Assembly: GCF_028554725.1 (NCBI RefSeq)
Contig: NC_071672.1
Coordinates: 9,318,501-9,382,500, forward strand
Origin: Zeugodacus cucurbitae
Taxonomy: Eukaryota > Arthropoda > Insecta > Diptera > Tephritidae
Reading direction: 5' to 3'
DNA length: 64,000 nt
A program made the position numbers and the translations under genes. Below the pieces are notes generated by a model. It made no database searches. It saw only the letters and a list, made by a program, of their open reading frames with translations, and was not told the DNA's origin. Shown piece after piece: positions 22,541 through 33,105 of this stretch; within the stretch, counting starts at the first letter, position 1, and each line of letters opens with the position of its first letter.

Positions 22541-23654
22541 TCTTGTCTTGACTTGTCTTGTCTTGTCTTGTCTTGTCTTGTCTTGTTTTGTCTTGTCATG
22601 TCTTGTCTTGTCTTGTCTTGTTTTGTCTTGTCATGTCTTGTCTTGTCTTGACTTGTCTTGTCTTGTCTTGTCTTGTCTTGTCTGGTCTTGTCTTGTCTTG
22701 TCTTGTCTTGTCTTGTCTTGTCTTGTCTTGTCTTGTCTTGTCTTGTCTTGTCTTGTCTTGTCTTGTCTTGTCTTGTCTTGTCTTGTCTTGTCTTGTCTTG
22801 TCTTGTCTTGTCTTGTCTTGTCTTGTCTTGTCTTGTCTTGTCTTGTCTTGTCTTGTCTTGTCTTGTCATGTCTTGTCTTGTCTTGTCATGTCTTGTCTTG
22901 TCTTGTCTTGTCTTGTCTTGTCCTGTCTTGTCTTGTCTTATCTTGTCTTGTCTTGTTTTGTCTTGTCATGTCTTGTCTTGTCTTGTCTTGTCTTGTCTTG
23001 TCATGTCTTGTCTTGTCGTATCTTGTCTTGTCTTGTCTTGTCTGGTCTTGTCTTGTCATGTCTTGTCTTGTCATGTCTTTTCTTGTCTTGTCTGGTCTTG
23101 TATTGTCTTGTCATGTCTTGTCTTGTCTTGTCTTGTCTTGTCTTGTCTTGTCTTGTCTTGTCTTGTCTTGTCTTGTCTTGTCTTGTCTTGTCTTGTCTTG
23201 TCTTGTCTTGTCTTGTCTTGTCTTGTCTTGTCTTGTCTTGTCTTGTCTTGTCTTGTCTTGTCTTGTCTTGTCTTGTCTTGTCTTGTCTTGTCTTGTCTTG
23301 TCTTGTCTTGTCTTGTCTTGTCTTGTCTTGTCTTGTCTTGTCTTGTCTTGTCTTGTCTTGTCTTGTCTTGTCTTGTCTTGTCTTGTCTTGTCTTGTCTTG
23401 TCTTGTCTTGTCTTGTCTTGTCTTGTCTTGTCTTGTCTTGTCTTGTCTTGTCTTGTCTTGTCTTGTCTTGTCTTGTCTTGTCTTGTCTTGTCTTGTCTTG
23501 TCTTGTCTTGTCTTGTCTTGTCTTGTCTTGTCTTGTCTTGTCTTGTCTTGTCTTGTCTTGTCTTGTCTTGTCTTGTCTTGTCATGTCTTGTCTTGTCGTA
23601 TCTTGTCTTGTCTTGTCTTTTCTTGTCTGGCCTTGTCTTGTCTTGTCTTATCTG
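22541..23654 (+). repeat. Array containing the longest pure tract
   Basis: A 36-unit pure run occupies 22686-22865. The variant block at 22921-23115 resembles part of the 6.5-7.2 kb block. It is followed by 93 uninterrupted TCTTG units, then TCATG, TCGTA, TCTTT and TCTGGCC before the A linker preceded by TATCTG. Confidence 0.92.
23116..23580 (+). repeat. Longest perfect (TCTTG) tract, 93 units
   Basis: 465 bp with no substitution or slip, bounded by TCATG at 23111 and 23581. This is the longest uninterrupted pentamer run I found. A run of this kind is what recent replication slippage or local amplification would leave. Confidence 0.93.
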
Positions 23655-24879
23655 CTTAATTAATTTAAAAACAAATCAAACACAATTGTCTTATCTTGTC
23701 TTGTCTTATCTTGTCTTGTCTTGTCTTGTCTTGTCTTGTCTTGTCTTGTCTTGTCTTGTCTTGTCTTGTCTTGTCTTGTCTTGTCTTGTCTTGTCTTGTC
23801 TTGTCTTGTCTTGTCTTGTCTTGTCTTGTCTTGTCTTGTCTTGTCTTGTCTTGTCTTGTCTTGTCTTGTCTTGTCTTGTCTTGTCTTGTCTTGTCTTGTC
23901 TTGTCTTGTCTTGTCTTGTCTTGTCTTGTCTTGTCTTGTCTTGTCTTGTCTTGTCTTGTCTTGTCATGTCTTGTCTTGTCTTGTCTTGTCTTGTCTTGTC
24001 TGGTCTTGTCATGTCTTGTCTTGACTTGTCTTGTCTTGTCTGGTCTTGTCTTGTCTTGTCTTATCTGCTTAATTAATTTAAAAACAAATCAAACACAATT
24101 GTCTTATCTTGTCTTGTCTTATCTTGTCTTGTCTTGTCTTGTCTTGTCTTGTCTTGTCTTGTCTTGTCTTGTCTTGTCTTGTCTTGTCTTGTCATGTCTT
24201 GTCTTGTCTTGTCTGGTCTTGTCTTGTCTTGTCTTGTCTTGTCTTGTCTTGTCTTGTCTTGTCTTGTCTTGTCTTGTCTTGTCTTGTCTTGTCTTGTCTT
24301 GTCTTGTCTTGTCTTGTCTTGTCTTGTCTTGTCTTGTCTTGTCTTGTCTTGTCATGTCTTGTCTTGTCTTGTCTTGTCTTGTCTTGTCTGGTCTTGTCAT
24401 GTCTTGTCTTGACTTGTCTTGTCTTGTCTGGTCTTGTCTTGTCTTGTCTTGTTTTGTCTTGTCATGTCTTGTCTTGACTTGTCTTGTCTTGTCTTGTCTT
24501 GTCTTGTCTTGTCTTGTCTTGTCTTGTCTTGTCTTGTCTTGTCGTATCTTGTCTTGTCTTGTCTTGTCTTGTCTTGTCTTGTCTTGTCTTGTCTTGTCTT
24601 GTCTTGTCTTGTCTTGTCTTGTCTTGTCGTATCTTGTCTTGTCTTGTCTTGTCTTGTCATGTCTTGTCTTGTCGTATCTTGCCTTGTCTTGTCTTGTTTT
24701 GTCACGTCTTGTCTTGTCTTGTCTTGTCTTGTCTTGTCTTGTCTTGTCTTGTCTTGTCTTGTCTTTTCTTCTCTGGCCTTGTCTTGTCTTGTCGTGTCGT
24801 GTCTTGTCTTTTCTTGTCTGGCCTTGTCTTGTCTTGTCTTATCTGCTTAATTAATTTAAAAACAAATCAAACACAATTG
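23655..24879 (+). repeat. Three A linkers of the TATCTG class: 23655, 24068, 24846
   Basis: All three A linkers share the left flank TATCTG and have no B between them. 23655 and 24068 are both followed by TCTTATCTTGTCTTGTCTTA, so the 413-bp interval looks like a tandem duplication that has lost or gained pentamers. A 51-unit pure tract lies at 23709-23963. TCACG at 24702 is the last of nine such units in the window. Confidence 0.9.
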
Positions 24880-26003
24880 TCTTGTCTTGTCTTGTCTTGT
24901 CTTGTCTTGTCTTGTCTTGTCTTGTCTTGTCTTGTCTTCTCTTGTCTTGTCTTCTCTTGTCTTGTCTTGTCTTGTCTTGTCTTGTCTTGTCTTGTCTTGT
25001 CTTGTCTTGTCTTGTCTTGTCTTGTCTTGTCTTGTCTTGTCTTGTCTTGTCTTGTCTTGTCTTGTCTTGTCTTGTCTTGTCTTGTCTTGTCTTGTCTTGT
25101 CTTGTCTTGTCTTGTCTTGTCTTGTCTTGTCTTGTCTTGTCTTGTCTTGTCTTGTCTTGTCTTGTCTTGTCTTGTCTTATCTTGTCTTGTCTTGTCTTGT
25201 CTTGTCTTGTCTTGTCTTGTCTTGTCTTGTCTTGTCTTGTCTTGTCTTGTCTTGTCTTGTCTTGTCTTGTCATGTCTTGTCTTGTCGTATCTTGTCTTGT
25301 CTTGTCTTGTCTTGTCTTGTCTTGTCTTGTCTTGTTTTGTCTTGTCTTGTCGTATCTTATCTTGTCTTGTCTTGTCTTGTCTTGTCTTGTCTTGTCTTGT
25401 CTTGTCTTGTCTTGTCTTGTCTTGTCTTGTCTTGTCTTGTCTTGTCTTGTCTTGTCTTGTCTTGTCTTGTCTTGTCTTGTCTTGTCTTGTCTTGTCTTGT
25501 CTTGTCTTGTCTTGTCTTGTCTTGTCTTGTCTTGCCTTGTCTTGTTTTGTCTTGTCATGTCTTGTCTTGTCTTGTCTTGTCTTGTCTTCTCTTGTCTTGT
25601 CTTCTCTTGTCTTGTCTTGTCTTGTCATGTCTTGTCTTGTCTTGTCTTGTCTTGTCTTGTCATGTCTTGTCTTGTCTTGTCTTGTCTTGTCTTCTCTTGT
25701 CTTGTCTTCTCTTGTCTTGTCTTGTCTTGTCATGTCTTGTCTTGTCTTGTCTTGTCTTGTCTTGTCTTGTCTTGTCTTGTCTTGTTTTGTCTTGTCATGT
25801 CTTGTCTTGTCTTGACTTGTCTTGTCTTGTCTTGTCTTGTCTTGTCTGGTCTTGTCTTGTCTTGTCATGTCTTGTCTTGTCTTGTCTTGTCTTGTCTTGT
25901 CTTGTCTTGTCTTGTTTTGTCTTGTCATGTCTTGTCTTGTCTTGACTTGTCTTGTCTTGTCTTGTCTTGTCTTGTCTGGCCTTGTCTTGTCTTGTCTTAT
26001 CTT
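24880..26003 (+). repeat. 1.1-kb linker-free array at the left/right transition
   Basis: It contains repeated CTTCTCTTG units (about 24937, 24952, 25587, 25602, 25692), a TCGTATCTTA marker at 25351 and TCTGGCC near 25976. Markers from about 25.3 kb to 26.15 kb recur at 28.25-29.04 kb with an offset of 2,919 falling to 2,884 bp. Confidence 0.9.
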
Positions 26004-26898
26004 CTTAATTAATTTAAAAACAAATCAAACACAATTGTCCTGTCTTGTCTTGTCTTGTCGTATCTTGTATTTTCTTGTCATGTCTTGTCTTGCCTTGTCT
26101 TGCCTTGTCTTGTCTTCTCTTCTTAATTAGTTTAGAAACAAATAAAATAAATGTCTTGTCTTGTCTTGTCTTGTCTTCTCTTGTCTTGTCTTCTCTTGTC
26201 TTGTCTTGTCTTGTCATGTCTTGTCTTGTTTTGTCTTGTCATGTCTTGTCATGTCTTGTCTTGTCTTGTCTTGTCTTGTCATGTCTTGTCTTGTCGTATC
26301 TTGTCTTGTCTTGTCTTGTCTTGCCTGGTCTTGTCTTGTCTTGTCATGTCATGTCTTGTCTTGTTTTGTCTTATCTTCTTAATTAATTTAAAAACAAATC
26401 AAACACAATTGTCTTGTCTTGTTTTGTCTTATCATCTTAATTAATTTAAAAACAAATCAAACACAATTGTCTTGTCATATCTTGTCTTGTCTTGTCTAAT
26501 CTTGTCTTGTCTTGTCTTGTCTTGTCGTATCTTGTCTTGTCTTGTCTTGTCTGGTCTTGTCTTGTCTTGTCTTGTCTTGTCATGTCTTGTCTTGTCTTGT
26601 CTTGCCTTTTCCTGTCTAGCCTTGTCTTGTCTTGTCTGGTCTTGTCTTGTCTTGTCATGTCTTGTCTTGTCTTGTCTTGTCTTGTCTTGTCTTGTTTTGT
26701 CTTGTCATGTCTTGTCTTGCCTTGTCTTGCCTTGCCTTGTCTTCTCTTCTTAATTAATTTAAAAACAAATCAAACACAATTGTCCTGTCTTGTCTTGTCT
26801 TGTCGTATCTTGTATTTTCTTGTCATGTCTTGTCTTGCCTTGTCTTGCCTTGTCTTGTCTTCTCTTCTTAATTAGTTTAGAAACAAATAAAATAAATG
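26004..26898 (+). repeat. First right-type block: A26004, B26122, A26378, A26436, A26749, B26867
   Basis: A-to-B spacing changes here from 83 to 118 bp, because the interval gains a block with TCGTATCTTGTATTTTCTTG. The first 58-bp A doublet is 26378/26436; the second member has left flank ATCAT and is followed by TCTTGTCATATCTTG. Marker D appears for the first time at 26605. Confidence 0.92.
26605..26621 (+). repeat. Marker D, first copy (exemplar)
   Basis: CCTTTTCCTGTCTAGCC breaks the pentamer pattern and carries a TAG on the + strand and a CTAG site. Other copies start at 26999, 29543, 37211, 38303, 45704, 45982, 46037, 46424, 46479, 46604, 46659, 47832, 49025, 49475, 50040, 50325, 50652, 51095, 51792, 52560, 53798, 54499, 55242, 57938, 61358, 62542 and 63509. 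Two carry substitutions (38303, 46424). None occurs left of 26.6 kb. Confidence 0.92.
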
Positions 26899-28897
26899 TC
26901 TTGTCTTGTCTTGTCTTGTCTTGTTTTGTCATGTCTTGTCTTGTCTTGTCTTGTCATGTCTTGTCTTGTTTTGTCTTGTCATGTCATGTCTTGTCTTACC
27001 TTTTCCTGTCTAGCCTTGTCTTGTCTTGTCTGGTCTTGTCTTGTCTTGTCATGTCTTGTCTTGTCTTGTCTTGTCTTGTCTTGTCTTGTCTTGTCTTGTC
27101 TTGTCTTGTTTTGTCTTGTCATGTCTTGTCTTGACTTGTCTTGTCTTGTCTTGTCTTGTCTTGTCTTGTCTTGTCGTATCTTGTCTTGTCTTGTCTTGTC
27201 TTGTCTTGTCTTGTCTTGTCTTGTCTTGTCTTGTATTGTCTTGTCTTGTCTTGTCTTGTCATGTCTTATCTTGTCGTATCTTGTCTTGTCTTGTCTTGTC
27301 TTGTCTTGTCTGGTCTTGTCTTGTCTTGTCATGTCATGTCTTGTCTTGTCTTGTCTTGTCTTGTCTTGTCTTGTCTTGTCTTGTCATGTCTTGTCTTGTC
27401 GTATCTTGTCTTGTCTTGTCTTGTCTTGTCTTGTCTTGTCTTGTCTTGTCTTGTCTTGTCTTGTCTTGTCTTGTCTTGTCTTGTCTTGTCTTGTCTTGTC
27501 TTGTCTTGTCTTGTCTTTTCTTGTCTTGTCTTGTCATGTCGTATCTTGTCTTGTCGTATCTTGTCTTGTCTTGTCTATTCTTGTCTTGTCTTGTCTTGTC
27601 TTGTCTTGTCTTGTCTTGTCTTGTCTTGTTTTGTCTTGTCATGTCTTGTCTTGACTTGTCTTGTCTTGTCTTGTCTTGTCTTGTCTTGTCTTGTCGTATC
27701 TTGTCTTGTCTTGTCTTGTCTTGTCTTGTCTTGTCTTGTCTTGTCTTGTCTTGTATTGTCTTGTCTTGTCTTGTCTTGTCATGTCTTATCTTGTCGTATC
27801 TTGTCTTGTCTTGTCTTGTCTTGTCTTGTCTGGTCTTGTCTTGTCTTGTCATGTCATGTCTTGTCTTCTCTTGTCTTGTCTTGTCTTGTCTTGTCTTGTC
27901 TTGTCTTGTCTTGTCTTGTCTTGTCTTGTCTTGTCTTGTCTTGTCTTGTCTTGTCTTGTCTTGTCTTGTCTTGTCTTGTCTTGTCTTGTCTTGTCTTGTC
28001 TTGTCTTGTCTTGTCTTGTCTTGTCTTGTCTTGTCTTGTCTTGTCTTGTCTTGTCTTGTCTTGTCTTGTCTTGTCTTATCTTGTCTTGTCTTGTCTTGTC
28101 TTGTCTTGTCTTGTCTTGTCTTGTCTTGTCTTGTCTTGTCTTGTCTTGTCTTGTCTTGTCTTGTCTTGTCTTGTCTTGTCTTGTCTTGTCATGTCTTGTC
28201 TTGTCGTATCTTGTCTTGTCTTGTCTTGTCTTGTCTTGTCTTGTCTTGTCTTGTTTTGTCTTGTCTTGTCGTATCTTATCTTGTCTTGTCTTGTCTTGTC
28301 TTGTCTTGTCTTGTCTTGTCTTGTCTTGTCTTGTCTTGTCTTGTCTTGTCTTGTCTTGTCTTGTCTTGTCTTGTCTTGTCTTGTCTTGTCTTGTCTTGTC
28401 TTGTCTTGTCTTGTCTTGTCTTGTCTTGCCTTGTCTTGTTTTGTCTTGTCATGTCTTGTCTTGTCTTGTCTTGTCTTGTCTTCTCTTGTCTTGTCTTGTC
28501 TTGTCTTGTCTTGTCTTGTCATGTCTTGTCTTGTCTTGTCTTGTTTTGTCTTGTCATGTCTTGTCTTGTCTTGACTTGTCTTGTCTTGTCTTGTCTTGTC
28601 TGGCCTTGTCTTGTCTTGTCTTGTCATGTCTTGTCTTGTCTTGTCTTGTCTTGTCTTGTCTTGTCTTGTCTTGTCTTGTTTTGTCTTGTCATGTCTTGTC
28701 TTGTCTTGACTTGTCTTGTCTTGTCTTGTCTTGTCTTGTCTGGTCTTGTCTTGTCTTGTCATGTCTTGTCTTGTCTTGTCTTGTCTTGTCTTGTCTTGTC
28801 TTGTCTTGTTTTGTCTTGTCATGTCTTGTCTTGTCTTGACTTGTCTTGTCTTGTCTTGTCTTGTCTTGTCTGGCCTTGTCTTGTCTTGTCTTATCTT
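26899..28897 (+). repeat. 2.0-kb linker-free array
   Basis: It holds marker D at 26999, a 520-bp duplication (27121-27350 against 27641-27870), a 41-unit pure tract at 27869-28073 and the TCGTATCTTA marker at 28270. The right part copies 25.3-26.0 kb. Confidence 0.9.
27121..27870 (+). repeat. 520-bp spaced duplication
   Basis: The segment starting TCATG-TCTTG-TCTTGACTTG at about 27120 recurs 520 bp later (104 pentamers). TATTG near 27231 recurs at 27751, and the TCATGTCATG doublet near 27330 recurs at 27850. The sequence between the copies carries TCTTT, TCGTA and TCTAT variants not found in the copies. Confidence 0.87.
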
Positions 28898-29352
28898 CTT
28901 AATTAATTTAAAAACAAATCAAACACAATTGTCCTGTCTTGTCTTGTCTTGTCGTATCTTGTATTTTCTTGTCATGTCTTGTCTTGCCTTGTCTTGTCTT
29001 CTCTTCTTAATTAGTTTAGAAAGAAATAAAATAAATGTCTTGTCTTGTCTTGTCTTGTCTTGTCTTCTCTTCTTAATTAATTTAAAAACAAATCAAACAC
29101 AATTGTCTTGTCTTGACTTGTCCTGTCTTGTCTTGTCTTGTTTTGTCTTGTCATGTCTTGGCTTGTCTTGTCTTGTCTTCTATTCTTAATTCGTTTTAAA
29201 ACAAATAAAAAAAATGTCTTGTCATGTCATGTCTTGTCTTGTTTTGTCTTATCTTCTTAATTAATTTAAAAACAAATCAAACACAATTGTCTTGTCTTGT
29301 TTTGTTTTGTCTTATCATCTTAATTAATTTAAAAACAAATCAAACACAATTG
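28898..29352 (+). repeat. A-B-A-C-A-A linker module
   Basis: Linkers are A28898, B29006 (AAGAAATAAA variant), A29072, C29185, A29256 and A29319. The A-to-C spacing is 113 bp here and in the modules at 35064, 45218, 57407 and 59579. A cassette of this order recurs at 34875, 45024, 57319 (without B) and 59405 (without the last A). Confidence 0.93.
29185..29216 (+). repeat. Type C linker, first copy (exemplar)
   Basis: The 32-bp element begins CTTAATTCGTTTTAAAAC and ends AAATAAAAAAAATG. It aligns to B base for base, with TCG in place of TAG and a run of eight A near the end, and it contains a CpG. The left flank is TCTTCTATT here and TCTGCTATT in the other copies, which start at 35177, 35367, 45331, 57520 and 59692. 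Confidence 0.92.
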
Positions 29353-30208
29353 TCTTGTCATATCTTGTCTTGTCTTGTCTTGTCTTGTCTTATCTTGTCT
29401 TGTCTTGTCTTGTCTTGTCTTGTCTTGTCATGTCTTGTCTTGTCGTATCTTGTCTTGTCTTGTCTTGTCTTGTCTGGTCTTGTCTTGTCTTGTCTTGTCA
29501 TGTCTTGTCTTGTTTTGTCTTGTCATGTCATGTCTTGTCTTACCTTTTCCTGTCTAGCCTTGTCTTGTCTTGTCTGGTCTTGTCTTGTCTTGTCATGTCT
29601 TGTCTTGTCTTGTCTTGTCTTGTCTTGTCTTGTCTTGTCTTGTCTTGTCTTGTCTTGTCTTGTTTTGTCTTGTCTTGTTTTGTCTTGTCATGTCTTGTCT
29701 TGCCTTGTCTTCTCTTCTTAATTAATTTAAAAACAAATCAAACACAATTGTCCTGTCTTGTCTTGTCTTGTCGTATCTTGTATTTTCTTGTCATGTCTTG
29801 TCTTGCCTTGTCTTGCCTTGTCTTGCCTTGTCTTGCCTTGTCTTGTCTTCTCTTCTTAATTAGTTTAGAAACAAATAAAATAAATGTCTTGTTTTGTCTT
29901 GTCTTGTCTTATCGTCTTAATTAATTTAAAAACAAATCAAACACAATTGTCTTGTCATATCTTGTCTTGTCTTGTCTTGTCTTGTCTTGTCTTGTCTTGT
30001 CTTGCTTTGTCTTGTCATGTCATGTCATGTCATGTCTTGCCTTGCCTTGTCTTCTCTTCTTAATTAATTTAAAAACAAATCAAACACAATTGTCCTGTCT
30101 TGTCTTGTCTTGTCGTATCTTGTATTTTCTTGTCATGTCTTGTCTTGCCTTGTCTTGCCTTGTCTTGTCTTCTCTTCTTAATTAGTTTAGAAACAAATAA
30201 AATAAATG
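29353..30208 (+). repeat. Block with A29717, B29855, A29916, A30059, B30177
   Basis: Marker D is at 29543. A-to-B spacing is 138 bp at 29717, from four extra pentamers of the TCTTGCCTTG kind, and 118 bp at 30059. A29916 has the ATCGT left flank. Four consecutive TCATG units precede A30059, a combination repeated before 37943, 53500, 56334 and 58642. Confidence 0.9.
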
Positions 30209-31425
30209 TCTTGTCTTGTCTTATCTTGTCTTGTCTTGTCTTGTCTTGTCTTGTCTTGTCTTGTCATGTCTTGTCTTGTCGTAACTTATCTTGTCTTGCC
30301 TTGTCTTGTCTGGTCTTGTCTTGTCTTGTCTTGTCATGTCTTGTCTTGTCGTATCTTGTCTTGTCTTGTCTTGTCATGTCTTGTCTTGTCTTGTCTTGTC
30401 TTGTCTGGTCTTGTTTTGTCTTGTCATGTCTTGTCTTGTCTCGACTTGTCTTGTCTTATCTTGTCTTGTCTTGTCTTGTCTTGCCTTGTCTTGTCTTGTC
30501 ATGTCTTGCCTTGTCTTGTCTTGTCTTGTCTTGTCTTGTCTTGTCTTGTCTTGTCTTGTCTTGTCTTGTCTTGTCTTGTCTTGTCTTGTCTTGTCTTGTC
30601 TTGTCTTGTCTTGTCTTGTCTTGTCTTGTCTTGTCTTGTCTTGTCTTGTCATGTCTTGTCTTGTCTTGTCTGGTCTTGTTTTGTCTTGTCATGTCTTGTC
30701 TTGTCTTGTCTTGTCTTGTCTTGTCTTGTCTTGTCTTGTCTTGTCTTGTCTTGTCTTCTTTTCTTAATTAATTTAAAAACAAATCAAACACAATTGTCTT
30801 GTCTTGACTTGTCTTGTCTTGTCTTGTCTTGTCTTGTTTTGTCTTGTCATGTCTGGCCTTGCCTTGTCTTGTCTTGTCTTGTCTTGTCTTGTCTTGTCTT
30901 GTCTTGTCTTGTCATGTCTTTTCTTGTCCTGTCTGGTCTTGTATTGTCTTGTCATGTCTTGTCATGTCTTGTCTTGTCTTATCTTGTCTTGTCTTGTCTT
31001 GTCTTGTCTTGTCTTGTCTTGTCTTGTCTTGTCTTGTCTTGTTTTGTCTTGTCTTGTCTTGTCTTGTCTTGTCTTGTCTTGTCTTGTCTTGTCTTGTCTT
31101 GTCTTGTCTTGTCTTGTCTTGTCTTGTCTTGTCTTGTCTTGTTTTGTTTTGTCATGTCTTGTCTTGACTTGTCTTGTCTTGTCTTGTCTTGTCTTGTCTC
31201 GTCATGTCTTGTCTTGTCGTATCTTGTCTTGTCTTGTCTTGTCTTGTCTTGTCTTGTCTTGTCTTGTCTTGTCTTGTCTTGCCTTGTCTTGTCTTGTCTT
31301 GTCTTGTCTTGTCTTGTCTTGTCTTGTCTTGTCTTGTCTTGTCTTGTCTTGTCTTGTCTTGTCTTGTCATGTCTTGTCGTACCTTGTCTTGTCTTGTCTT
31401 GTCTTGTCTTGTCTTGTCTTATCTT
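30209..31425 (+). repeat. Long arm with single linker A30763
   Basis: A pure run of about 130 bp lies within 30516-30650. After A30763 the units include CCTTG pairs, TCATG, a TCTTT and TCCTG close together near 30920 and TATTG near 30942. This resembles the 22.9-23.1 kb block of the left half. Nothing but satellite is present. Confidence 0.9.
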
Positions 31426-33105
31426 CTTAATTAATTTAAAAACAAATCAAACACAATTGTCCTGTCTGGTCTTGTCTTGACTTGTCTTGTCTTATCTTCT
31501 TAATTAATTTAAAAACAAATCAAACACAATTGTCCTGTCTTGTCTTTTCTTGTCTTGTCGTATCTTGTCTTGTCTTGTCTTGTCTTGTCTGGTCTTGTCT
31601 TGTCATGTCTTGTCTTGTCATGTCATGTCTTGTCATGTCTTGTCATGTCTTGTCATGTCTTGTCATGTCTTGTCTTGTCTTGTCATGTCTTGTCTTGTCT
31701 TGACTTGTCATGTCTTGTCTTGTCGTATCTTGTCTTGTCTTGTCTTGTCTTGTCTTGTCTTGTCTTGTTTTGTCTTGTCATGTCTCGTCTTGTCATGTCT
31801 TGTCTTGTCTTGTCATGTCTTGTCTTGTCTTGACTTGTCATGTCTTGTCTTGTCTTGTCTTGTCTTGTCTTGTCTTGTCTTGTCTTGTCTTGTCTTGTCT
31901 TGTCTTGTCTTGTCTTGTCTTGTCATGTCTTGTCGTATCTTGTCTTGTCTTGTCTTGTCTTGTCTTGTCTTGTCTGGTCTTGTCTTGTCTTGTCTTGTCT
32001 TGTCTTGTCTTGACTTGTCTTGTCTTATCTTCTTAATTAATTTAAAAACAAATCAAACACAATTGTCCTGTCTTGTCTTGTCATGTCTTGTCTTGCCTTG
32101 TCTTGTCTTCTCTTCTTAATTAGTTTAGAAACAAATAAAATAAATGTCTTGTCTTGTCTTTTCTTGTTTTGTCTTGTCATGTCTTGTCTTGTCTTGTCTT
32201 GTCTTGTCTTGTCTTGTCTTGTCTTGTCTTGTCTTGTTTTGTCTTGTCTTGTCTTGTCTTGTCTTGTCTTGTCTTCTTTTCTTAATTAATTTAAAAACAA
32301 ATCAAACACAATTGTCTTGTCTTGACTTGTCTTGTCTTGTCTTGTTTTGTCTTGTCTTGTCTTGTCTTGTCTTGTCTTGTCTTGTCTTGTCTTGTCTTGT
32401 CTTGTCTTGTCTTGTCTTGTCTTGTCTTGTCTTGTCTTGTCTTGTCTTGTCTTGTCTTGTCTTGTCTTGTCTTGTCTTGTCTTGTCTTGTCTTGTCTTGT
32501 CTTGTCTTGTCTTGTTTTGTCTTGTCATGTCTTGTCTTGTCTTGACTTGTCTTGTCTTGTCTTGTCTTGTCTTGTCTGGTCTTGTCTTGCCTTGTCTTGT
32601 CTTCTCTTCTTAATTAGTTTAGAAACAAATAAAATAAATGTCTTGTCTTGTCTTGTCTTGTTTTGTCTTGTCATGTCTTGTCTTGTCTTGTCTTGTCTTG
32701 TCTTGTCTTGTCTTGTCTTGTCTTGTCTTGTCTTCTTTTCTTAATTAATTTAAAAACAAATCAAACACAATTGTCTTGTCTTGACTTGTCTTGTCTTGTC
32801 ATGTCTTGTCGTATCTTGTCTTGTCTTGTCTTGTCTTTTCTTGTATTGACTTGTCTTGTCTTATCTTCTTAATTAATTTAAAAACAAATCAAACACAATT
32901 GTCCTGTCTTGTCTTGTCATGTCTTGTCTTGCCTTGTCTTGTCTTCTCTTCTTAATTAGTTTAGAAACAAATAAAATAAATGTCTTGTCTTGTCTTGTCT
33001 TGTTTTGTCTTGTCATGTCTTGTCTTGTCTTGTCTTGTCTTGTCTTGTCTTGTCTTGTCTTGTCTTCTTTTCTTAATTAATTTAAAAACAAATCAAACAC
33101 AATTG
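31426..33105 (+). repeat. Left-style block inside the right half: A31426, A31499, A32032, B32115, A32281, B32609, A32740, A32868, B32951, A33072
   Basis: A-to-B spacing returns to 83 bp at 32032 and 32868 and marker D is absent, so this is a patch of left-type HOR. B32609 has no A partner upstream. A TCATG-rich stretch spans about 31606-31690. A 33-unit pure tract lies at 32350-32514. Confidence 0.9.

Noticed and set aside
24867..25928. Minus-strand frame of about 350 codons rich in Thr-Arg-Gln-Asp-Lys
   Set aside because: It is the reverse translation of the same pentamer tract; ATG comes from palindromic CATG units. It overlaps open frames on the other strand.
26605..26621. Marker D as a separate inserted element
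   Set aside because: It keeps pyrimidine-rich, pentamer-like composition and looks like a cluster of substitutions and short indels in the satellite (CCTTT, TCCTG, TCTAG, CCTTG). It was therefore kept as a marker rather than an insertion.
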